DNA of 64,000 bases from Spirometra erinaceieuropaei (GCA_902702965.1 CACRXP010000010.1:459571-523570), one strand, 5' to 3'; positions 21,937-33,220 are shown, counted from the first letter of the stretch. Numbers and translations: made by a program. Notes: generated by a model not told the origin, from the sequence alone.

Positions 21937-22005
21937 GCATGATGGCAACAGATAAGTCAGAAGTGGCTGTTTCAGTCCGTCTCGTCTTTGTTGGTTCCCC
22001 ATTTG
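21937..22005 (+). mobile_element. Family B ribozyme segment, heavily decayed
   Basis: TGGGCATGATGGCAACAGAT, AAGTCAGAAGTGGCTGTTTC and CAGTCCGTCTCGTCTTTGTT follow the order of family B stem I, core, stem II, GAAA, stem III and tail, but the CTGACGA core and GAAA are lost. Confidence 0.5.
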
Positions 22006-22159
22006 CCGAGAAATTCATTGTTGAGTCTCGTTGGCTATAAGTTGGGCCACCACGCCCGACTAGGTTTACCACCGTCCCACATAGTTGGTGTAGTTGCGAC
22101 CTGCGTACGAACGCGTCTGTAGCAAGTCAAAATTTCACCATCTTCCCAAACCAACCTCG

Positions 22160-22400
22160 TTCGAATGGCGGGTGGTGAGAGGTGGGTTTGGGCGCTGTGG
22201 CCAACAAAGCTGAGTGACTCATTTGCGCGTGCCTATATGCGTACATATCTCTACTTCCGGACTTCGTTGGGGACGGTAGGATCTCGCGGAAGGGATAGGT
22301 GTCGTGGAGGCCACATTTAGAAGGGGCCATTGCATTCTGACCCTCAGTCCTGGGTAAGACCACATTATCTTGTGAGTTGGCACTACTCCAAACCACATCA
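22160..22400 (-). repeat. Family A fragment
   Basis: GAGAGGTGGGTTTGGGCGC, ATATCTCTACTTCC, GGCCACATTTAGAAGGG and CAGTCCTGGGTAAGACC match 11.30-11.51 kb in order. Confidence 0.55.
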
Positions 22401-24065
22401 TATTTATTATGGCAAAAATGCTCTGAATTATCATGTAGTGGGGTGCGTAAAAATCGACCGAACCCATTCATACACCAGTGGCCTGTTTAACTCGGTTGAC
22501 TGATTTTGGGTATTTTTCGTGATAATTACCCAGATAAGACCAAGACCCTCCGATGCCACACTGTATTCCACGACTAACAGTACAATCGCGTACGCTCCCG
22601 GATCGCTTAACCAGCCCAGTACTAATCAGTCTCTGCCTCCGGTCCCCGTAAATGAAACACCGAAACCAGCCCAAAAAGTCGAGCCGATCCTGAGTCGATT
22701 CTTCTCGTTTCAATCTCGGCCCTCCTGATGCTCAATCCCTCCAACGGTACGTGTGCTACCTTACGGTCTCTGATTGGTCTGACAACTCGATGCAAACTAT
22801 CAGCATCTCTGTTTTCCTATTATGCAAACTGTACATCAAATGTAGCTCATAAGAAAGTGATGTGTGCATTCATTTTACTCCGTCTTCAGAGAAAAGACAG
22901 AATGCTCCTTTTTGTCCGCAAGTTCGAGTATTCTCGAACATTGAGATCCCTCAGATGGGTAGAAAGCCTGTCGCCTAACGAAGTTGCCCAGAAGTTTCCG
23001 ATCACTCGAAGTGTTCCATTAGTCACTTTGCTGCTGCTTTTGGATAGCGCCTTCCAACGTCAATGACCTCGGACAGGTCTAATCAGAGACAGCTGCCGTC
23101 CCAAGCATTTCCCAAATGGTTCCGCACTGCGTGCGGAGCCTTGTTGTATGGCGAACAGCCTTCTGCGGTCTTTGACCGTTTTACAGATACCCGATTTTAT
23201 TGAGAGGTGTCAGTCCACGCCTGAAGGTACAGCCGCTGCCTTGTCCGACCTATTTTACAGCTTGCCCTCGCTGCAGGGCGTCCAATTGCGTTTCACCTGT
23301 GAGCGTGCCTGGTGGCCTGTAGCTAGCCTAACAGATGGACACCGTCTGCCCGGGGGTTTTTGTATCGTTCGCTGATCTGTTGGGTTTGAAGGGATTTATA
23401 GGACGGCTGTCGATCACGACAAAGTCACCTTAAAATCATTTGCGTTATCAGTAAACTGTACAGATGAGCATCTTGCTGTCCTCTATTCCACCGCAACCGT
23501 TATTTGGCTATTTCCTCCTTATAATTTACTGAAACCTCACGCAATGGAACCTTCATACAATCTTCAGATGAAAAGCTTCCTATTGGAGCTCTCTCAGGTC
23601 TACGTTAATTATCTAGTACATATAGTCTTCCCAAAGTTCTGTTCAACATGAGCCCGTGAACATTTTAAGTCATAATCAGTGCGTAAATTTCTCCCAAACT
23701 CTGCACAGTTAATGACCGGATTACACTTGGGTCGGTTTGTTATGGTTTAAGTTTTGTAGGATCCTTTTAGTTCATAGATCCTTTTTTAGATATGAATGTC
23801 TTGAAGTGGCTTTGCCTTCAGTGACTTAGGACATTATGTTCCCACATCAGCGTCCCACACGATATGCCCTGTTTTCCTTGTAGGCTGAAGAAAATTTCAA
23901 ACTCCTCCCTCAATGCCATTACCAGAGCCGGATGCTTTTTATTTTCTCAAAGCACTCAGGTTTCATACTATGTTCGCCAAGTAAATTGTGCTATTGCTAC
24001 CTGCCTTTGATGTTCCTTAAAATCTCGGCGAGTCACCTGCCCGCACGCGATTTCTCGATGATTCA
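22401..24065. other. Intergenic
   Basis: ORFs up to 112 codons (22728-23066) were inspected; none was recognised. A possible 34-nt intron (23225-23258, GTACAG to TTTTACAG) would join two short Cys-containing frames but is too weak to call. Confidence 0.35.
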
Positions 24066-24518
24066 TCAGATGCGGGAGTGCAACAATTCTAAATAAACCA
24101 GCTGCTCATTATCTGTTAGTAGACGTGTTGTTTCATATAAATGTGCAATGCCAGTCATCACGCGCGTCCCCACGGCAAGTACTACCGGGATAATTTTAGC
24201 CTTTTTGGCTGAGATCTTTTTCGCATACCGGCTAGCATGATAGTTGTCACCCACGCCGCCCTGATGCTGGTTGCGTGATCTGAACAGTTTTGTGTCGGTG
24301 TCCTTGCTCGGACAAAGGGTAGAAGCACGGTTCAGTGTCCTGGGAATCATTTTACTGCAGAGTTTGCCAGGAAGACTCGATAGCATTTTCAGGCTTTGGG
24401 CTTTCTTAAAAGCGTCAAAAATAAAAGCAGAGAATCTAACGGTCATATCAGTCGATCGAATTAGCTTTGCAGTAAGCCGTTCTGTCCTTAAGTTGTGAGC
24501 GTTCATCTCGTTTTGCAA
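24066..24518 (-). CDS. Unrecognised 150-codon ORF
   Basis: Uninterrupted ATG-to-stop frame, one of the longest in the window not explained by a transposon protein. It is basic, with no signal peptide, membrane segment or known motif, and no homology was recognised. At this base composition an ORF of this length can arise by chance, and it has no splice or promoter context. It is listed only because it cannot be dismissed from sequence alone. Confidence 0.2.
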   Translation of the reverse strand: MQNEMNAHNLRTERLTAKLIRSTDMTVRFSAFIFDAFKKAQSLKMLSSLPGKLCSKMIPRTLNRASTLCPSKDTDTKLFRSRNQHQGGVGDNYHASRYAKKISAKKAKIIPVVLAVGTRVMTGIAHLYETTRLLTDNEQLVYLELLHSRI

Positions 24519-24684
24519 TTTATGCCGGCGTTTTATCCGTGTTTTGTGTCCCAGCTCTCAGTTAGGCTAACGGCCTTAAATCTAAATATCCGAACTGGGT
24601 TCTAGCCATGGGTGGTGTTTACGCTATACTTAGGTCTGACGCCTCACAAAAGTGGTCTGAAAGTTCTGGTGCAAGAGACTTATC

Positions 24685-24780
24685 GGCCGGGTAGAGGAGC
24701 GCTCGCCGCTCGCGATATGGAACTCGCTTGTTCCGTTATGCCTTGGGGCCCTCTCTTGAGCCTCGCCAGTAGTCTTGTAA
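24685..24780 (-). mobile_element. Family B block A fragment
   Basis: GTAGAGGAGCGCTCGCCG, GGAACTCGCTTGTTCCGTTA, TGCCTTGGGGCCCTCTCTTG and AGCCTCGCCAGTAG follow the block A order seen at 62.89-62.97 kb. No tRNA head or ribozyme is present. Confidence 0.65.
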
Positions 24781-26404
24781 AGAACCTTGCAACGAATACC
24801 CAAACTTGTTGAGGATCTACAAGGAGGTTATTCATGGACACTTTGCATCATTCGGGAGTTTTGGAGGGTATTATATTCCAGACGCCAGGAAAGTTAAGGC
24901 CTCATAATTAAAGGGCCGGACGTTGGAGTCGTCACAGTTGCTTTTATTCCATTGTCCTCTTCGAAAAAAACTCTGTCAACGCCACTGGCACCATCACCAG
25001 TACCATCAGCAGTGACCATGTAACATATTCTTTACTATGAATGGGCCTGTGATATTCATCTCACCTGACTTGCATTTATGCTTCTTCGCTTGTGCGGTAT
25101 GATCCAACTCAGTTATTTCCCAACTGCTCTGCGGAACGACCGTGTTGTTAAGATGTTTATTTGGTAAGTGAGCGACGAGGATTGAATATGTCAGCCAACT
25201 GGAAAATAAAGCACAGGAACTCCTGCAATACGGAAAATATGTTGATATTGATTTTATCGGTAGGGCAGATGGACGCAGCAACTAACGGAATCTGTAGAGG
25301 CATCGAGAAAACTCGCACTACTGCCATATGCTTATTTTATTGTTCCAATCAGGTGTCCGAACAGACTACGCAATTTAGAATATGCGGATTAGGTCGCGTA
25401 AACGGGCGGAAAGCAGGTAATCCAGCCATTGGTTAAAGAAGGCCGGATTGGGTAATAGAGTGTGCGGCGGACAAACTTGAGCCTGGCATCAACCCTATAA
25501 TCTAATTCTGACCCAAAGCCTAACCATAACTCCAGCCCAGGCTGTGTACATTTTCTTAAGCATAGGTATAAACATAACCCTACTATAACATGCCTACTTA
25601 AATCAGATGAGTAGGTACGTTGTGGTAATCATGTGAGGCCATATATTCAATCGTTAGCGGAGGGGCTTTTGCTCCTTTGGAACAGTGACAAATTCCCTTT
25701 TTTTACGACGCCTATATTGCGCAGATAGTCTTTTCGACCATCCCCTTGAATCAGGGGAATCAGAATCCAGACCGGTATTGCATCATTAGTTAACCCGACG
25801 CCTGCACGTCCCGAAGAAGACTGCACACCGTAGACACCTGTTGGCCTTTATGTTAACGACTTACAGATTTAGTACCAACCGTTGCTAAGGCGAGGCGTAC
25901 GTTGAGGTAGCGATGACTAAGTGTGATCGGGATACGGGATACTGGTAAGTCGGTATAGGAGACGACCAGGTGTTCGAGTGAGAGCTGCGACGATGCGAGA
26001 CGAGTGATTATCAACAGATTCAGGCTGGCGGTCGTCGAGCATAACAACACTACAAGACTACAGGCAGTCATTGTGTAGGTTCACATCTCCCACTTTAGCA
26101 CGCGAGAGTGGATTTCAGGTGTTTGTCCGTACTATAGGAAGGGCTTTTAACAAATACAGTTTAGAGACAAGTAGGCAGTTTAAATGCCGTGGTTGGACGA
26201 AGACCATATATGCGCCCGCTTGGATTGGGCTGTGAAACGGCATGGACAAAATTCCCCTCAACGAAGCAGCGTTTTACAGATAGGTGCGTCACGTCTCAAC
26301 TAACAAAGACTTACAGACAAGTATAAATTTGCTGTTCAAAGGGCAAAGCTATTCTGCGCAGGGCTGATGCCTGATCGACTGAGCTCACATCCGAGGCCGA
26401 GGTA
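24781..26404. other. Intergenic
   Basis: No gene recognised. At 25.46-25.58 kb a degenerate TAACCC-like stretch (AACCCTATAATC, CCTAACCATAACTCC, CATAACCCTACTATAAC) resembles the variable region beside family C copies. Confidence 0.35.
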
Positions 26405-27304
26405 TCAGTTAATTTTCGGCTTTTTTCGTACTCGGCGTGGGCTACTTTTATGGCTCATGACCCATTTTGAAGGTGTGGGCAGCCGATCGCGGTAATTCGT
26501 CACCCCGTCGCATAGCGTATGCTCGTGTATGTGCGGTCTCAGAATGTGTTCAGTTTAGGCAGGAGGTGCTATACACTACAACCGACCGCTCCCTCAGATT
26601 TAATCGGTCCTCGATTTTCATAACCTCGCTTCGCACGTTATCTTTGGACCGCTGTGCAATCCCAACACGTAGTCGCACGACAGTACACTTGGTCTCCTCT
26701 GAAACGTCCTTAGTTCATGGCAAAGCATGCCGTATCAATGGTGGTGTCTGCGTTTTGTCTTTTGGGGAACGGACATGTGAACGTCAGCCTATAAACGCAT
26801 TCCATGTAGTCACTCCACATAAACCGGTCGAGGAGATGCCGTACCTCACGCGCTTTTTATTTCAAATTGCTGCCGTGAGCCTGGATCAGTTTGGAGAGTG
26901 TTCTCACGCAACCTCGTTTGTGAGCCACCGGGTGATTGGTGGTGCCATAGGACACATACCGCATATAACACGTAAGCAGCTCATTAAGAGTGCGACAGAT
27001 CAGACGTGGACGGCTGTTTAACGGTCGTTTCCGATCATCAGTACGTCGTAGGCTATATGAAGTGGGGTCTTAACCACAACAGTGAGGGTCATACGCTTGC
27101 TTGACATGCCAAATGGGGGCGGTCTTTTATGTCTCGTAGGATCGGCTCTACCATTAAATCGGATATTGCGGAACCCAGTGGAGTTCCTTTTATCTGCTCG
27201 TAGGTTTCTCTCGCGGAGATGAAGTGAACTTTCGAGATTACCCTCGGTGGACGATTCACAGGGTATTGGAGATACAAGGGCTTTTGTAGCTCTTTCGATT
27301 TCAT
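26405..27304 (-). mobile_element. Penelope-like element (PLE) remnant: RT fingers/palm, thumb and start of GIY-YIG endonuclease
   Basis: Read on the minus strand, it opens with YEQIKGTPLGSAISDLMVEP (about 27205-27140), the RT motif before the catalytic box in PLEs. Next comes a degraded AYDVLMI in place of the YVDD box, then the thumb signature TTNHPVAHKRGCVRTLSKLI (about 26920), EVRHLLDRFM, and after a frameshift DVSEETKCTVVRLRVGIAQR, RSKDNVRSEVMKIEDRL and VVVYSTSCLN, the start of the GIY-YIG domain. AAHTFKMGHE near 26470 is its likely continuation. There are several stops and frameshifts and an internal deletion between palm and thumb. The plus strand shows a 184-codon ORF over the same bases, which is only a shadow. 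PLE enzymes combine telomerase-like RT with GIY-YIG DNA cleavage. Confidence 0.85.
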
Positions 27305-29442
27305 ACATACCCCAAAAGAAGGAACAAGTTTAGTTTTCTCGCCAGTATGATGGGATAAAGGAGGGCCAGCCCGATATAAATAAACGATTTCTCCTATTCG
27401 TTTTTAATGTACCTCGCGGAAGGTCGATTCAGAGTGAGGCGCGTTAAAAAAATTACTGCGCTCACTTGATTTCTGCAGATTTAGCACGATTTACCGTGGC
27501 GTTCATCTCCTTAGCCAGTGGTACATACGAACTCTCCTCGTCTTTTACGCTGAAACAGCCTACTTTGCTTTGTGACCTCCAAAGGTCCCCTTTTCTCCGT
27601 AATAGTGAGGCAGGAAGTCTTTTCCTCTAACCTTTTCATCCAAAGCACTGCATCGTTTTGACATTCACATAATGGAATGACCGGAAGTTGGGAGAAAGAG
27701 GTTGCGGCCTACGTGGCTACGGTAAAAACTCCCTGGCAAGTGCGTAGGGAGGCAAGTGAAGCCACGGGACATCGATCGAGATGACGTACATCCGCCGTCA
27801 TCGGATGCTTACGAAGTCTGGGAGAAGAAGGCTGTAAACTTGAAGAGAACGCAGGTTATATTAGCCTACGTTTTCGGTCTCGTACAGGAGGCCGTCTCCA
27901 GAGACTGTGAGAAGGCAACCTCAAATGAGAAGTTTTTATGGTCGAACAACGAGGAAGAGGGGTAGGGATGGGGGGGGGGGAGGGGACGATGTCTACGGTG
28001 AGCCTGAGTCCATACCGTCTCACGGCGACGTGCATCCTAGGCTGGGAATTAGGTCGCGCCTCTTGGTCACGTGAACGAACCGCGTGGTAGCAGGGGTGGG
28101 GGGGGGGAGGAGTGTCAATGTGTCTGCTAATGGAGTTAGTATCAGGCACTCAGGCTTCCATCCAGTTATTGCATCTGCAAGTACTGCAAGTGAAGAATTT
28201 GCATTTCATAGGTCCTCGGTTTTTAGGGTCTAATTCATCGAATGTGTGAGGAGCCACGCCAATATGCCTCACCTCTCAGATCTGGTCAAAAGTGCCGCCC
28301 AGCCGATCTACTCTGCCAAGTCGAGCTTGCGTTTTGAATGTAGCGCGCTCTGCCGTCCAGTACGGGGAGATGTTTTTAGATAAGGCAGCCACTGCGGTTA
28401 CGAGAATTTAACAGACACCTGGAGGTTGGAGAGCTTTAGATTTCTCACGATCGCTTGGAAAAAAAGGCGCACACTGCAGCGACTACAGGGATAGTGCCCA
28501 CGTACTGAATGATTCACCATTTTGTCGGCACAGGTACTAGCTAAAAGCCCAACCACGTATTTCGCGAATTTTGCGCGGCTGAATGATGCAATTGCGAGGA
28601 GTTTGGCTCATCAAGGAGTTCCCCAGCGTTCTCCATGCATTTTCTGGTATACGGATTCCAACGCTTGCTTTAAATCAAAAACAAAACAGAATTAATCCAT
28701 CCTGCTGATAAAAGTGCAGTGCGTCGTTATGGTTTTTTTGTTGCTGCCAAGTTTCAGAAGATGGGCCCAGCAAAAAATGCCTCCGACACATCCCCGTCGG
28801 CTGAGTGGACAGCTTAAAAGCAGATGAGTAACGATTTTACGATTGCTACGAGGAGACCTCCAGTAATGAGTCCGATTATTAATTTCCACCCCTACGAGAA
28901 TTTGTTTGCAAAAGTATTCCCCAAGCCACCTTATGTGACGGTTAGTAAAAAAATGTTTGCCCGAAGTTTGCTGAGAAGGTCTGCTGTGTAGTCTTGCAAA
29001 AACACCTTCTTCGATGGTTATTTTCTTCGTTTAGTCGTTGTGAGCCAGCTGAAATCTCATTGGCTAACTTAGCGAAGGACCGTTTTTGGCAGAATTTAAG
29101 TGAATTAAAAGATGCCTGAACGTTGCTCCCGAGTATGTAAAGTTCAGAATTACAATATACCACCAAGAGATGCACCAGTATCACCATTGGTTGTGTTAAT
29201 ATTTAAGCAATAAGCAACAGAAGTGAACACTGAGGTTCTGTATTAATAGTAAGCTTGTAAAACTGGCTGTCCTGCTGTTTGGTCTCAGCCATCGGGAAAC
29301 CACACACACAAGCACATACAGTACTTGACTAAAACTTGGTGACACGGTAGGGATGTGGGACCGCAATGGCGTTATTGCCGTCAAGATACAACTTTCAAGC
29401 AAAGATGCGAGTTCCAGGAACTAGTTGACCAGATGAAGAAGA
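27305..29442. other. Intergenic with two poly-G tracts
   Basis: G runs at about 27969-27981 and 28096-28108 lie 130 bp apart in similar context (GATGGGGG and GTGGGGG followed by GGAGG or GAGGGG), suggesting a duplicated unit. No gene was recognised. Confidence 0.5.
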
Positions 29443-29562
29443 AGCGATCACTGGAACAAGGGCTTTATTCGCCTGACGTTCCGAATTCTCACTTGAACCC
29501 ATCATCAGAGTTCAAGTGAGTATCCGAAACGTCAGGCGAATAAAGCCCTTATTCCAGCGATC

Positions 29563-29566
<4 letters not shown>
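29443..29566. mobile_element. Foldback element D, copy 1
   Basis: The left arm (CGATCACTGGAACAAGGGCT, TTATTCGCCTGACGTTCCGA, ATTCTCACTTGAAC) pairs with the right arm (GTTCAAGTGAGTATCCGAAA, CGTCAGGCGAATAAAGCCCT, TATTCCAGCGATCAC) around the loop CCATCATCAGA. Arms are about 56 bp and nearly perfect. GAAGAAGAAG precedes the left arm and CTTCTTCTTC follows the right arm, extending the inverted repeat. The same design recurs at 58.46 kb. Confidence 0.9.
29472..29512 (-). ncRNA. PLE-type hammerhead-like motif in foldback D
   Basis: Minus strand: core CTGATGA (29508-29502), T, stem II GGGTTC-AAGTGA-GAATTC, GGAA (GAAA with one change), a 2-bp CG stem III, TC as cleavage site, then AGG. The right arm retains the unmutated GAAACGTCAGG. 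Stem I is short in this reading because the same bases also pair as the foldback. Confidence 0.5.
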
Positions 29567-29593
<27 letters not shown>

Positions 29594-29614
29594 CTTCTTC
29601 TTCATCTTCTTCTG
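29564..29614 (+). repeat. (CTT)n microsatellite
   Basis: About 15 CTT units with one ATC interruption, starting directly at the end of the foldback right arm. Confidence 0.95.
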
Positions 29615-29989
29615 ATACAACCTTCAGTCCGCTAAGAGCAACCTCACGCAATGCTGCGAGGTCAGTGCGTTCAATGAGACTCGTTTGAACAAACTGTGGG
29701 AACGCCTGCTTCATGTCTACTGCAAAGGAAGAGAAAGTTGTTGAAGTCCTTGTGACACGGCTGGTTTACGCGACAGGCCGGAGAGGAATATGCTTCTCAT
29801 TTCCCTTTATACAGATCCTACATCTAGTAAGCGAGCGATAATTTGATTCTTGAGTATAAATCGAGGTTGAGTAGAACTACTAGAAAAGGCGGCGCCGGCC
29901 TCCCGTGTGTTGTAAGTGAAGGCAGGTGTTTGGCCGCCTTCACATCTTCCTTTTTGACATCACCAATTTCCTCACGAGTAAGTGTTGCC

Positions 29990-29999
29990 ACTGCTGCTG

Positions 30000-30031
<32 letters not shown>

Positions 30032-30090
30032 ACTACTACTACTGCCCACAGTACTGCTTTTACTATTACTACTACTATTATCACCATTAT
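29990..30090 (+). repeat. Compound trinucleotide repeat (CTG/CTA/ATT)n
   Basis: Alternating runs of CTG and CTA triplets, then ACT and ATT units. The homopolymeric ORFs it produces on both strands are artefacts of the repeat. Confidence 0.9.
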
Positions 30091-30469
30091 TAACTGTTTA
30101 ATTGTCACTGCTGCCGTCGTTTTTATTAGCAAACATTATGTTTCAAGTTCAGAAAAATGACGCCAGCCAAACAAAGATTGCAGACTGGCGGCAAGATATT
30201 AACTTTTGCCGCCAGAGTTCAAAGGACAAAAATGAACTGCGATGCCAGCCCCGCGATTCCACGTAACACTTTCCTCCACTCTCCTGCTTTCTTCTCCGAA
30301 TGAGCTCGTTGGCCATTTAGCCAGAATGGAAGAATCAAAACATTAAGGCTTGATGTTGGGTTGTCATTTTTTAAGCTGCTGACTGACGTTTAGAAGGGTT
30401 CGGAAGGTTGATTGTAGCCCTCTGATGGAACCTAGCTTTCGGCAAAAATGCTCTTCCCCTTTTTTCACA
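30091..30469. other. Intergenic
   Basis: Nothing recognised. Confidence 0.4.
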
Positions 30470-31090
30470 TCAGTCCAGTCTTTTATTTGGATCGCGCGGC
30501 ACTGCACTCTGTCGGGGATGAACATGCGGTTTTTTCAGGGCCACATCTCGGACTGAATCACTGTTACAGGATTTCGATGCGTCCCCCGCCCCCCTGCCTG
30601 CTATTGACGCCCTCTCCCCCCACCCTCGACAGAAGGCAGGTGCGGTTATTGCCGCTCGAGTGCTCTGTATTACAACATCACCGGACGTGCACTGGAAGTT
30701 GGCGCTGGCCTCTTTTCGAAATGTATCGTTCCTTCCGACGGGTCGAGCTGCGCTCGACGGAGAGAGTGTGCTCTCCTTTGAAAAGGGCGAAATCTGCGCT
30801 TCCGTGCGGCAAAAAGCCAGAATTGACTTCAAGATGTTTGCGAAAGGTTTAGGTTTATTAAACAACCAGTGTTGCTGAGGGATTATTTCCCTGTCAGTCA
30901 AACCAGAGCTGAGTGGTTTGAGGAGGCTTTTGAGGAAGAGAAATTTAGAAGTCCACCTTATTACTAAGCAGGGCACTGTTGAGTTTAAATTTTCGGAAAC
31001 AGGTTTTAAGGAATTCTCAATGGAGTTGCGTTTGCTGACTGGCGGTATTCTAGGCAGAGGAGCTGGTGTTAACCACTCACTTGTTTTCAT
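30470..31090 (-). CDS. Unrecognised 206-codon ORF
   Basis: Second-longest uninterrupted frame in the window, after the LINE frame, and the longest not explained by a transposon. It is Ser/Pro-rich and basic, with no recognised motif, signal peptide or membrane segment. One frame this long is close to what chance allows in 64 kb over six frames. The region 30.5-30.8 kb is locally G+C-rich, which reduces stops. No splice or poly(A) context was found. It may be a relic of a mobile-element ORF1, but nothing in the sequence proves it. Confidence 0.25.
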   Translation of the reverse strand: MKTSEWLTPAPLPRIPPVSKRNSIENSLKPVSENLNSTVPCLVIRWTSKFLFLKSLLKPLSSGLTDREIIPQQHWLFNKPKPFANILKSILAFCRTEAQISPFSKESTLSPSSAARPVGRNDTFRKEASANFQCTSGDVVIQSTRAAITAPAFCRGWGERASIAGRGAGDASKSCNSDSVRDVALKKPHVHPRQSAVPRDPNKRLD

Positions 31091-31429
31091 GGCTCGGGGA
31101 TTTGGTCACTAGCAGTATCTGTGTGCGTTTCAGACCTAAATCAGAAGACGGTTCGCCATGTACTGTATTTTGCGGGAGCACTAATGGGCAACTTTTTACT
31201 CACTTAGCTTAACTTCCTGAGTAATGAATTCTTTAGTTGGTCAAACGAAAAAAAGAAACTGTGAACACAGCTGTCCTTAAAGGTAAGGGACAGAGGGATT
31301 GAGTTCTGACCAAGAAGGATAGACGAGAATTTGTGATTCCCGCTAACGACAAAGACTCCTCTCAACAGTAGGGAAACTTGGAGAATTTGCGCATAAATTT
31401 AGCTTAAACGTCCAGAAATTGAACGGAGT

Positions 31430-31690
31430 CTTTTGGTGACCGGCGGGACATCCGACATTTCGAGCCTCATAACCGACGACGTCCATCGTGTCCTCCACAG
31501 GAGAGACGACGACTTGCACAGCATCTGCCGCATCCTCTCCTCCTTCCCCACCTGGGCCCGGTGTCATCACGGAGTTAAGAAGACCGGAGGTGGGGTAGGG
31601 CGCAGATGGCTGGCGTGGGGAGAAGCTGCACCTTGGCGTACCGCCAGACCCCCTGGTCCTGAACTCACAACTGACCTGAATTTCACAGTA
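31430..31690 (-). repeat. Family A dispersed repeat, antisense
   Basis: GACGACGTCCATCGTGTCCT, ACGACGACTTGCACAGCATC, TTCCCCACCTGGGCCCGGTG, AAGAAGACCGGAGGTGGGGT and GGTCCTGAACTCACAA are the complement, in reverse order, of the 33.0-33.2 kb copy. Confidence 0.7.
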
Positions 31691-32588
31691 TAGAGAAGAA
31701 AACGTGATATGCTACCAAATGGGCACAAAAAAGCACACTTTGGCCATACCTTTTAAGAATACATTAGAGTTGGGAAAATTCCCATGGCAGTATTCAGAAG
31801 GCTAATTGGCGAGCACACGTTTGCTTTCGATAAATTCACGCCAGGCCAGTACATTTGCATGGGAATGTAAAAACATGGCAGTGATTGGAGAGATCGACTA
31901 AAACTTCTCGTAAAACACAGGCGAGATGTGGGGATATTGTGGGGAGGGGGGGGTAGGTGAGGTAAAAACAGTCCACGCCAGGTACGGGTTGGGAGCGGAA
32001 ATGAGCGGAGAGTTTTATGGTTAGTCGACCTTTGACCACGGTTGGTGCGGAGCCCGAATTTAGTTCTTCTGCGCGCAAGCGCTCTGTCTTCGTCTAATCG
32101 ATCTCTCTAATTACTGACATGTTTTTATTTCTACCCCGTTTTCGTATAAATATATTGACCTGACGCGAATTTATCGAAAGCAAATGCATGCTCACCAACT
32201 GGTCTTAAAAAATAAATAAAAAACTTCGTGCTACTCAAGCGGCCCTTGTTCGCTGAGTGCGGTATTTGAAGGTAGACGAAAAGAAGTGAATTTGAAAGCT
32301 AGCGTCTTGGCATGACTGCTATAACCCGGGACTATGTTGCATAGTAATCACTACTCCAATCCCACTTACGCAATCCTTCCCACCCGAAACCACGTTTCAG
32401 TAAATCGACATGAAACCGACTCATTTGGTTACTGAACCAGTTTCCTACCATAGAACCTCCGGCTGACACCCTGTTGGCTGCTCTCTGGTGTGCCCAGAGT
32501 CACCTGTCCTAGCCAGTCAGTTAGCTGCTACTGAGGCTGGGTGCAATGACTGATGCGGGGTGAAGATCAACGTCTCGGCGTGTCACTA
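31691..32588. other. Intergenic
   Basis: A+T-rich; nothing recognised. Confidence 0.4.
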
Positions 32589-32611
32589 TACCCCCCGCCC
32601 CCCCCCCCCCT
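32589..32611 (+). repeat. Poly-C tract
   Basis: Six C, one G, then about 14 C. Confidence 0.95.
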
Positions 32612-32739
32612 CAATGCCTTGTGCGAACTCCGCAAGGCCTTTAGGAGGACTTCTCAGTGTCAGCATGGCCCCCGTATTGGCCCAGAGCGTTTACAGCGTG
32701 ACTCGTTGCGAGGACGCCTGCCAAACGTTTACTATCCCA

Positions 32740-33220
32740 CAGACCCTGCTCCCAAAATGAGGCCAGGAGGTAGATGCGCTGGACCAACACGGGGGCAATA
32801 TCGGATTCTGGCAGGCGTTATCGGATTTGCGCACTATAACAGATGTCAACATTTTGAAGTGCACAGTGGCAGACGCAGTTGTCGGCGGACGTTGGCACCC
32901 CTGCGGCCCTCCCCATTGTTGTTGTTGGTTAAAAACCTGGTCATTTGCTATGTGGACCAGGGGTGGTGGAATGGAGCGCCAGGGTGCGGGCTCGACCCTG
33001 CCATCCACCTGCGCCCTCCTCCGCCTCCAATCTTCCTGACTCTGTCTTGACACCGGGCTAGATGGGGGAGGAGGAGAAAGCGCGGTAGATGTTGTGTAAG
33101 TCTACTAACTCTATAAACTAACTCACGTGCAAGTCATCGTACCTGCACCATCTTGCTGTGGAGCACACGGTAGCCGTCGTCGGAAACAGCGGTCGAACTG
33201 TCGTATCCAACGGACCGGAA
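32740..33220 (+). repeat. Family A dispersed repeat, best sense copy
   Basis: Used as reference for the family. Landmarks in order: GTAGATGCGCTGGACCAACA, GGCAGGCGTTATCGG, ATGTCAACATTTTGAAGTGC, GTTGTTGGTTAAAAACCTGG, GGAGCGCCAGGGTGCGGGCT, ATCTTCCTGACTCTGTCTTG, ACACCGGGCTAGATGGGGGA, AACTCACGTGCAAGTCATCG, CTTGCTGTGGAGCACACGGT and AGCCGTCGTCGGAAA. ORFs of 70-165 codons run through it on both strands but are not conserved in the other copies. Confidence 0.75.

Noticed and set aside
26467..27021. 184-codon plus-strand ORF
   Set aside because: It lies opposite the PLE remnant, whose minus-strand frames carry the conserved NHPVAHKRGCVRTL and KIEDRLNLRERS motifs; the plus frame is a shadow.
29824..30160. 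About 100-codon ORFs on both strands
   Set aside because: They are translations of the CTG/CTA trinucleotide repeat.
32553..33050. 165-codon plus-strand ORF
   Set aside because: It runs through poly-C and a family A repeat; the frame is not kept in other family A copies.
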